Positions 1 to 3,528 of a stretch of 5,664 nt of DNA are shown here, piece by piece. A program made the translations under genes and the position numbers. This stretch comes from a bacterium (GTDB taxonomy: Bacteria > Auribacterota > UBA3054), in assembly GCA_017444325.1 (NCBI GenBank), contig JAFSWV010000062.1, positions 1 through 5,664 on the forward strand, in the 5' to 3' direction. The notes below the pieces were generated by a model, which was given only the letters and a program-made list of their open reading frames with translations, ran no database searches and was not told where the DNA came from. How positions within the stretch are numbered: the stretch's first letter is position 1; every line of letters begins with the position of its first letter.

Positions 1-20
1 AGGCCGCGTTCATTGGAAAA

Positions 21-39
21 AAAGAATTCTTTAAGGAGA
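21..39 (+). promoter_or_regulatory. rpmG ribosome binding region with a 12-nt palindrome
   Basis: AAGGAGA at 33-39 is a strong Shine-Dalgarno, 8 nt before the rpmG ATG at 48. Directly before it, 21-32 is a perfect palindrome, AAAGAATTCTTT. As RNA it could form only a 4-bp stem with an AATT loop, so it is probably weak. I see no convincing -35/-10 pair in the 47 nt before rpmG, so transcription probably enters from an upstream gene outside the window. Confidence 0.6.
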
Positions 40-47
40 TATTGACC

Positions 48-203
48 ATGGCAAGAGAAATCATCACTTTGGCGTGCACCGAATGCGGACGCCGCAACTA
101 CACGACCAAAAAAGATCGCAAGAAAACTACGGGCCGTCTGGAACGCAGCAAATACTGCCCCTTCGATCGCAAGCATACCCTTCATCGCGAAACGCGTAGT
201 TAA
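48..203 (+). CDS. rpmG: 50S ribosomal protein L33
   Basis: This is a 51-residue basic protein starting [18 protein letters not shown], the usual length for L33, a small protein of the 50S subunit near the tRNA exit site. The start is fixed by the AAGGAGA Shine-Dalgarno 8 nt upstream. It looks like a Cys-containing (zinc-ribbon type) L33: C10 and C13 form the first CxxC knuckle, and the second half reads [15 protein letters not shown]. Where full four-Cys forms have CxxC, this one has C37-P-F-D40, so one zinc ligand is missing or replaced by Asp40 or a nearby His (H43, H46). Three-Cys L33 forms are known from memory in some lineages, so this is probably not a defect. It ends with TAA 19 nt before tRNA-Trp, and the order rpmG-trnW-secE-nusG is common in bacteria. 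Confidence 0.96.
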   Translation: MAREIITLACTECGRRNYTTKKDRKKTTGRLERSKYCPFDRKHTLHRETRS

Positions 204-222
204 ATAATTTTCCTTGGAACGC

Positions 223-299
223 GGGGCAGTAGCTCAATTGGCTAGAGTTACGGTTTCCAAAACCGTCGGTTGGGAGTTCGAGTCTCTCCTGCCTCGCCA
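223..299 (+). tRNA. trnW: tRNA-Trp (anticodon CCA), 3' CCA encoded
   Basis: A complete cloverleaf can be folded by hand. The acceptor stem pairs GGGGCAG (223-229) with CTGCCTC (289-295), with one G2-U71 wobble. The D arm pairs GCTC (232-235) with GAGT (245-248), and its loop carries the GG pair at 240-241. The anticodon stem pairs ACGGT (250-254) with ACCGT (262-266). The loop TTCCAAA places anticodon CCA at 257-259, which reads UGG. The variable loop is 5 nt. The T arm pairs GGGAG with CTCTC around loop TTCGAGT (277-283). The discriminator is G296, the normal bacterial tRNA-Trp identity base, and CCA is encoded at 297-299. A second CCA follows at 300-302. The tRNA lies 19 nt after rpmG and 24 nt before secE with no visible promoter of its own, so it is probably processed from the operon transcript. 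Confidence 0.98.
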
Positions 300-323
300 C
301 CAAGAATAAATGAACGCAAAAAT

Positions 324-530
324 ATGAAAGAAGAAGTTAAACTTTCCGCCTGGCAAAGGTTCACGAATTTCTGGCGTGAAGTCGTTGAGGAACTGAAGAA
401 GGTCGATTGGACGAGCAGGGAACAGCTCTGGTCCGCCACCAAGATCGTCATCGTCAGCTCCCTCGTCATGTCGGCGTACCTTTTCGCCTTGGACGCTCTT
501 TTCTCCTGGCTTCTGAAATTCGCCAAGTAA
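324..530 (+). CDS. secE: Preprotein translocase subunit SecE
   Basis: This 68-residue protein is the short single-membrane-span form of SecE, the clamp subunit that holds SecY together in the protein-export channel of the inner membrane. An amphipathic cytoplasmic helix comes first, with the family pattern FWREVVEELKKVDWTSREQ (about residues 16-34). One hydrophobic span follows at about residues 40-65. The family usually has Trp-Pro at the helix-hinge motif; here it is Trp29-Thr30. The ATG at 324 is preferred because the open frame extends upstream only through the tRNA gene. No clear Shine-Dalgarno precedes it. A five-codon mini-ORF (310-327, MNAKI) ends in a TGA that overlaps this ATG. secE is followed after 6 nt by nusG, its usual neighbour. 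Confidence 0.95.
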   Translation: MKEEVKLSAWQRFTNFWREVVEELKKVDWTSREQLWSATKIVIVSSLVMSAYLFALDALFSWLLKFAK

Positions 531-536
531 TATCTT

Positions 537-1091
537 ATGGCTCCTCAGGAAGAAAAACACGAATACAAGTGGTATGTGCTGAATACCCTTTCCGGCCAGG
601 AATTCCAGGCCGAGCAGCAGCTTAACGAAAGGATACTGCAGTACGGCATGGGCGACTACATCAACAAGGTCGTCGTGCCCACTGAAAAAATTCAGGATAT
701 CCGGAACGGCAAGAAACGCGTCTATACGCGCAAATTCTATCCCGGATATATTCTTATTTATATGGAAATGACCAGCGAAGCCTGGCAGTTGGTGAAGAAG
801 ACCAACGGCGTGATCGGCTTTCTCGGCGGCGACAAACCCAAAGCTCTCACCGACAGTGAAGCGAAGGAAATGTTCGACCAGCTCGAGGCCTCTAAGGAAC
901 GTATCGCGCCGAGGATCTCTTTTGTGGTCGGTGACCGCGTGAAGGTCACGAACGGCCCCTTCGACGGCTGCGACGGCCTTGTGGAAGAGATCGATGAGGA
1001 GCGGGGCAAACTCTCCGTTTCCGTCATGGTCTTCAACCGCAGCACCAAGGTGGAACTGGAAAGCTGGCAGGTAGAGAAAAGCGAAGCCTGA
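537..1091 (+). CDS. nusG: Transcription termination/antitermination factor NusG
   Basis: This 184-residue protein matches the usual length of NusG (181 in E. coli), the elongation factor that binds the RNA polymerase clamp and links it to Rho or to ribosomal protein S10. The N-terminal NGN domain spans about residues 9-115, with the signatures KWYVLNTLSGQEFQAEQQL, VVVPTEKI and KFYPGYILIYMEM. The C-terminal KOW domain spans about 128-182, with FVVGDRVKVTNGPFDG, a GLVEEID turn and the closing VELESWQVEK. A linker of about 12 residues joins them, and no extra insert domain is present. The ATG lies 6 nt after the secE stop and has no clear Shine-Dalgarno, so translational coupling to secE is likely (inference). 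It ends in TGA, the only TGA stop among the complete genes here. Confidence 0.98.
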   Translation: MAPQEEKHEYKWYVLNTLSGQEFQAEQQLNERILQYGMGDYINKVVVPTEKIQDIRNGKKRVYTRKFYPGYILIYMEMTSEAWQLVKKTNGVIGFLGGDKPKALTDSEAKEMFDQLEASKERIAPRISFVVGDRVKVTNGPFDGCDGLVEEIDEERGKLSVSVMVFNRSTKVELESWQVEKSEA

Positions 1092-1115
1092 CCAGGAATA
1101 TAAAGAACAAAGCAA

Positions 1116-1129
1116 TCCTTAATTAGGGA
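1116..1129 (+). promoter_or_regulatory. Small hairpin that could mask the rplK Shine-Dalgarno
   Basis: TCCTT (1116-1120) can pair with AGGGA (1125-1129) around an AATT loop, giving 5 bp with one G-U. The 3' arm is the core of the rplK Shine-Dalgarno AGGGAGA (1125-1131), so folding would hide it. In E. coli the L1 protein represses the rplK-rplA mRNA at this leader, but I cannot match an L1-binding motif here. The stem is short, so its relevance is uncertain. Confidence 0.3.
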
Positions 1130-1137
1130 GATTAAAT

Positions 1138-1572
1138 ATGCCTCCAAAAAAAGTGACCGGTTTGATCCGTTTACAAATTAAGGCCGGACAGGCTAATCCG
1201 GCGCCGCCTATCGGCCCCGCTCTGGGCCAGCATGGCGTCAACATCATGGCTTTCTGCAAAGAGTTCAACGCCCAGACCAAGGACAAAGAGCCCGGTTTGG
1301 TGACGCCTGTGGTCATCACCGTCTATCAGGACAAGTCCTTCACCTTCATTATGAAGGAGCCCCCTGTGGCCGTCCTCATTAAGAAAGCCGCCGGCATCGA
1401 GACCGCTTCCGGCGTCCCGAACCGCGAAAAGGCCGGCAAGATCACCAAGAGCCAGGTCAGAAAGATAGCCGAACAGAAAATGAAAGACCTCAACGCCCGC
1501 ACTGTTGAAGCCGGGATGCTGATGGTCGAAGGTACCGCCCGCAGTATGGGCGTGGATGTCATCGGGGACTAA
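1138..1572 (+). CDS. rplK: 50S ribosomal protein L11
   Basis: This 144-residue protein is L11, which binds the GTPase-associated region of 23S rRNA at the base of the L12 stalk and supports elongation-factor turnover and, in many bacteria, the stringent response. The N-terminal domain (about 1-72) holds the proline-rich helix [19 protein letters not shown] (residues 21-39), the classic thiostrepton-contact region. The C-terminal rRNA-binding domain (about 75-144) carries [19 protein letters not shown] and the closing helix ending [13 protein letters not shown]. Lys4 and Lys5 lie at the N-terminus, where PrmA methylates L11 in some bacteria. AGGGAGA at 1125-1131, 6 nt before the ATG, fixes the start. 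It follows nusG by 46 nt and precedes rplA by 67 nt, the standard L11-L1 pairing. Confidence 0.99.
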   Translation: MPPKKVTGLIRLQIKAGQANPAPPIGPALGQHGVNIMAFCKEFNAQTKDKEPGLVTPVVITVYQDKSFTFIMKEPPVAVLIKKAAGIETASGVPNREKAGKITKSQVRKIAEQKMKDLNARTVEAGMLMVEGTARSMGVDVIGD

Positions 1573-1596
1573 TAATAATTAGGTCCTCATAATTTA

Positions 1597-1617
1597 CCCC
1601 GCGCCGCAAGGCCGGGG
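1597..1617 (+). promoter_or_regulatory. GC-rich hairpin with GCAA tetraloop before rplA
   Basis: CCCCG (1597-1601) and GCC (1603-1605), with C1602 bulged, pair with GGC (1610-1612) and CGGGG (1613-1617). The loop is GCAA (1606-1609), a GNRA tetraloop. This gives 8 bp, all G-C, in the 67-nt rplK-rplA gap. It ends 8 nt before the AAGGA Shine-Dalgarno of rplA (1626-1630). No T-run follows, so it is not an intrinsic terminator. It could be an mRNA-stability or translational-control element; its role is unknown. Confidence 0.5.
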
Positions 1618-1639
1618 GAGCGTACAAGGAAAACGCGAT

Positions 1640-2344
1640 ATGTCAACTAGCAAAAGACACAGTGCCAACAAGGCCAAAGTCAACAGGTCCGGGCTCTACA
1701 AGCTCCAGGACGCCCTGACTGAGGTCCTTGCCCAATCCGGCACGAAGTTCGACGAGTCGCTGGACGTGCAGATGCTTTTGGGCGTTGATCCCAAAAAGGC
1801 CGAACAGGCCGTGCGCGCTACCGTAGTGCTGCCGAACGGCACAGGCAAAACTGTGCGCGTTTTGGTGTTTGCCACGGGCGCGGACGTTGATGCTGCCAAA
1901 GCGGCTGGCGCCGAATACGCCGGGTTGGAAGAGCTGGTGGCCAAGATCCAGGAAGGATGGACCGACTTTGACGTCGCCATCGCCACTCCTGCCACCATGC
2001 GCGAAGTCGGTAAGCTTGGTAAAGTCTTGGGTCCCCGCGGACTCATGCCTACTCCCAAGGCCGGCACCGTGACCGCCGATGTGACGACCGCTGTCAACGA
2101 ATTCAAAGCCGGTAAGGTGGAATTCCGTCTCGACAAGCAGGCCGGTTTGCATTGCGCTGTCGGTAAAGTCAGTTTCGGCAAAGAGAAACTTCTTGAGAAC
2201 ATCAGGACTTATCTCAACGCCGTCATTAAAGCTCGTCCCCAGACTCTGAAAGGAGCCTATATCTTAAAGCTCGCCATCAGTTCGACCATGGGCCCGGGTT
2301 ACCGGATCGACGTGGCCGACGCGGAACGCGAGGCGATGCTCTAA
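1640..2344 (+). CDS. rplA: 50S ribosomal protein L1
   Basis: This 234-residue protein equals the length of E. coli L1. L1 forms the mobile L1 stalk of the 50S subunit, helps move deacylated tRNA from the E site, and in several bacteria represses translation of its own operon. The family signature [16 protein letters not shown] spans residues 129-144. Domain I is split (about 1-67 and 160-234) around the inserted domain II (about 68-159), as in the family. The C-terminal strand reads [23 protein letters not shown] at 1626-1630, 9 nt before the ATG, supports the start, and a GC-rich hairpin lies just upstream. Only 23 nt separate it from rplJ. Confidence 0.98.
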   Translation: MSTSKRHSANKAKVNRSGLYKLQDALTEVLAQSGTKFDESLDVQMLLGVDPKKAEQAVRATVVLPNGTGKTVRVLVFATGADVDAAKAAGAEYAGLEELVAKIQEGWTDFDVAIATPATMREVGKLGKVLGPRGLMPTPKAGTVTADVTTAVNEFKAGKVEFRLDKQAGLHCAVGKVSFGKEKLLENIRTYLNAVIKARPQTLKGAYILKLAISSTMGPGYRIDVADAEREAML

Positions 2345-2367
2345 TCCAAAAATAAGGACGAAATCAA

Positions 2368-2910
2368 ATGCGTATTGAAAAAACATATATAGTGCGCGAC
2401 ATGCAGGAGAAGTACTCCAAGAGCACGCTCTTGGTGGTCACTTCCTACCACGGCATGAAAGCGCAGCAGAACGGCGCCATCCGCTCCAGCATTGCTGAAG
2501 CCAAAGGCACGTTCCACGTTGTCCCCAACCGTCTTCTGAAGATCGCCCTGCCCGAAACAGCGGAAGAGAAATTCAAAGACAGTTTGACCGGCGCCAACGC
2601 CCTGGCCGCCACTGACGGCGACCTGGTCGAACTGGCCAAGGCCATCAAAAAATTTGCTGATGACAATAAGAACTTCGAGATCCGCTGCGGTCTTCTGGAA
2701 CTCTCCCGTTATCTGACGGCTGACGAAGTGAAGGCGCTTGCGGCTCTGCCCTCCAAGAAGGCTCTCTACAGCATGCTGGTCTCCGCCCTGCAGGGCCCGA
2801 TCAGAAAGCTGGCCTGCTTCGGCAACGTTCTTATCACCAACACGGTCCGCGTTTTGGACCAAGTCGCCCAGAAGAAAGGCGAAGGCGCTCCCGCGCCCGC
2901 TGCCGAATAA
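2368..2910 (+). CDS. rplJ: 50S ribosomal protein L10
   Basis: This 180-residue protein is L10, the base of the ribosomal stalk. It binds 23S rRNA with L11 and carries the L12 dimers on a C-terminal helix. The globular N-terminal part spans about residues 1-130, with VVTSYHGMKAQQNGAIRSSI, the HVVPNRLLKIAL strand-helix and LAALPSKKALYSML leading into the last helix. That helix, from PIRKLA through VRVLDQVAQKKGE, is long. By recall it matches the Thermotoga L10 helix in length and is clearly longer than that of Bacillus, so three L12 dimers may bind. It ends in a loose Ala/Pro tail. AAGGA at 2354-2358, 9 nt before the ATG, is the Shine-Dalgarno. E. coli has 165 residues; the extra length lies at the C-terminus. 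Confidence 0.97.
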   Translation: MRIEKTYIVRDMQEKYSKSTLLVVTSYHGMKAQQNGAIRSSIAEAKGTFHVVPNRLLKIALPETAEEKFKDSLTGANALAATDGDLVELAKAIKKFADDNKNFEIRCGLLELSRYLTADEVKALAALPSKKALYSMLVSALQGPIRKLACFGNVLITNTVRVLDQVAQKKGEGAPAPAAE

Positions 2911-3028
2911 TTCTTGGCATAGTTCTTTTATATCGCTTACGCACTCAGTTAACTTTTAAGCCTCAAACAAGTTACTGACAACATAACTACAAATTGCCCT
3001 GATATAAATAGGGTAAAGGAGAATCACT
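2911..3028 (+). promoter_or_regulatory. AT-rich rplL leader with candidate extended -10 promoter
   Basis: This 118-nt gap is about 35% GC, much lower than the genes around it. TGATATAAA at 3000-3008 fits an extended -10 element (TGn then TATAAA), which would start transcription near 3015. The only -35-like word, CTGACA at 2975-2980, is 22 nt away, which is too far. The same stretch can fold as a hairpin, CCCTG (2997-3001) with TAGGG (3009-3013), just before the Shine-Dalgarno AAAGGAGA (3015-3022). AGTTA/TAACT words occur at 2947-2954 (palindrome AGTTAACT) and at 2970-2974 with 2984-2988, the latter able to form a 5-bp stem. A role in raising L12 output is inferred. Confidence 0.35.
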
Positions 3029-3415
3029 ATGGCCTCTGAAAAAATCGAAGCCCTTATTTCCACCATCGACACGCTCACCGTTCTGGAACTCAACGAACTG
3101 GTTAAAGCCTTAGAAGAAAAATACGACGTCACCGCCGCCGCCCCCGTCGCTATGGTCGCCGCTGGCCCGGCCGCTGGCCCGGCTGCTGCCGCTGAAGAAG
3201 AAAAGACTGAATTCGACGTCATTCTGACCGGCGCCGGCTCCAACAAGATCGCCGTCATCAAAGAAGTGCGTGCCATCACCGGTTTGGGCCTCAAGGAAGC
3301 CAAAGACCTGGTCGACAATCCGCCGAAGCCCCTCAAAGAAGCCGCTTCCAAGGACGACGCTCAGGCCATCAAGAAACAGATCGAAGCTGCCGGCGGCACC
3401 GTCGAGCTCAAGTAA
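3029..3415 (+). CDS. rplL: 50S ribosomal protein L7/L12
   Basis: This 128-residue acidic protein is the stalk protein L12, present in several copies per ribosome, which recruits and activates translation GTPases. The N-terminal dimerisation domain, which docks on the L10 helix, spans about residues 1-33. A flexible Ala/Pro/Gly hinge follows at about 34-57. The C-terminal domain (about 60-128) reads [10 protein letters not shown], then [20 protein letters not shown], with the factor-binding K73, K78 and R81 (E. coli K65, K70 and R73). It is 8 residues longer than E. coli L12, the extra length lying in the hinge, where AGPA is duplicated. The start is set by AAAGGAGA at 3015-3022, 6 nt from the ATG, the strongest ribosome site in the window and fitting for an over-produced protein. 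Confidence 0.99.
   Translation: MASEKIEALISTIDTLTVLELNELVKALEEKYDVTAAAPVAMVAAGPAAGPAAAAEEEKTEFDVILTGAGSNKIAVIKEVRAITGLGLKEAKDLVDNPPKPLKEAASKDDAQAIKKQIEAAGGTVELK
3161..3184 (+). repeat. Tandem 12-nt repeat in the L12 hinge
   Basis: GCTGGCCCGGCC (3161-3172) is followed at once by GCTGGCCCGGCT (3173-3184), identical except for the last base. Both are in frame and each encodes Ala-Gly-Pro-Ala (residues 45-52). A 12-nt slip or duplication changes hinge length by four residues without breaking the frame. Confidence 0.9.
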
Positions 3416-3431
3416 TCTATTTCTGGCGCTC

Positions 3432-3447
3432 TCCCGCTTTTGCGGGA
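3432..3447 (+). promoter_or_regulatory. First hairpin of the rplL-rpoB gap
   Basis: TCCCGC (3432-3437) pairs with GCGGGA (3442-3447) around a TTTT loop, a perfect 6-bp stem 16 nt after the rplL stop. AAT follows rather than a T-run, so on its own it is not a terminator. It may protect the rplL 3' end or act with the larger hairpin at 3459-3493. Its 5' arm can also pair with the 5' arm of that second hairpin (GCGGGGG, 3465-3471). Confidence 0.6.
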
Positions 3448-3458
3448 AATTGATGCAT

Positions 3459-3504
3459 AACGTGGCGGGGGATACAATTCCCCCCTCCACGTTGTGTTTT
3501 GTCT
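3459..3504 (+). terminator. Terminator-like attenuator between rplL and rpoB
   Basis: AACGTGG (3459-3465) pairs perfectly with CCACGTT (3487-3493). After one C-T mismatch (3466/3486), GGGGG (3467-3471) pairs with CCCCC (3481-3485). The loop is the 9 nt at 3472-3480. This is a 12-bp stem followed by the imperfect T-run GTGTTTTGTCT (3494-3504). Because essential rpoB lies 25 nt downstream with no visible promoter, it probably terminates only part of the time. E. coli has a partial terminator and an RNase III site in the same gap, so position and role agree, though this sequence was not compared directly. Confidence 0.7.
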
Positions 3505-3528
3505 AAAACCTTAAAGTTTCCCCACTAC

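Noticed and set aside
1..47. Promoter before rpmG
   Set aside because: No acceptable -35/-10 pair is visible. The A-run and palindrome at 17-32 are not enough to call one.
257..259. UGA recoding to tryptophan
   Set aside because: The tRNA-Trp anticodon is CCA, which does not decode UGA in the usual recoding systems. nusG ends at a TGA at the expected family length.
270..323. Upstream TTG start for secE giving 18 extra residues
   Set aside because: The TTG lies inside the tRNA T-arm region, and the extra residues are tRNA sequence read as protein. The ATG at 324 gives a normal SecE length.
234..1115. 293-codon minus-strand frame across tRNA-Trp, secE and nusG
   Set aside because: It runs antisense through a tRNA and two clear genes and resembles no protein family; it is a codon-composition shadow.
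1643..2202. Overlapping minus-strand frames opposite rplA
   Set aside because: Both are antisense to L1, with low-complexity Ser/Ala/Pro or Gly/His composition and no ribosome site of note.
2914..2942. TTGGCA as a -35 for an rplL promoter
   Set aside because: At 17 or 18 nt downstream there is only TTACGC or TACGCA, not a -10.
3505..3519. AAAC/GTTT mini-hairpin before rpoB
   Set aside because: It is only 4 bp of mostly A-T pairs with a 6-nt loop and is expected by chance.
3499..3528. Upstream TTG start for rpoB
   Set aside because: It would add ten residues unlike known RpoB N-termini, has no Shine-Dalgarno, and lies in the T-run of the attenuator.
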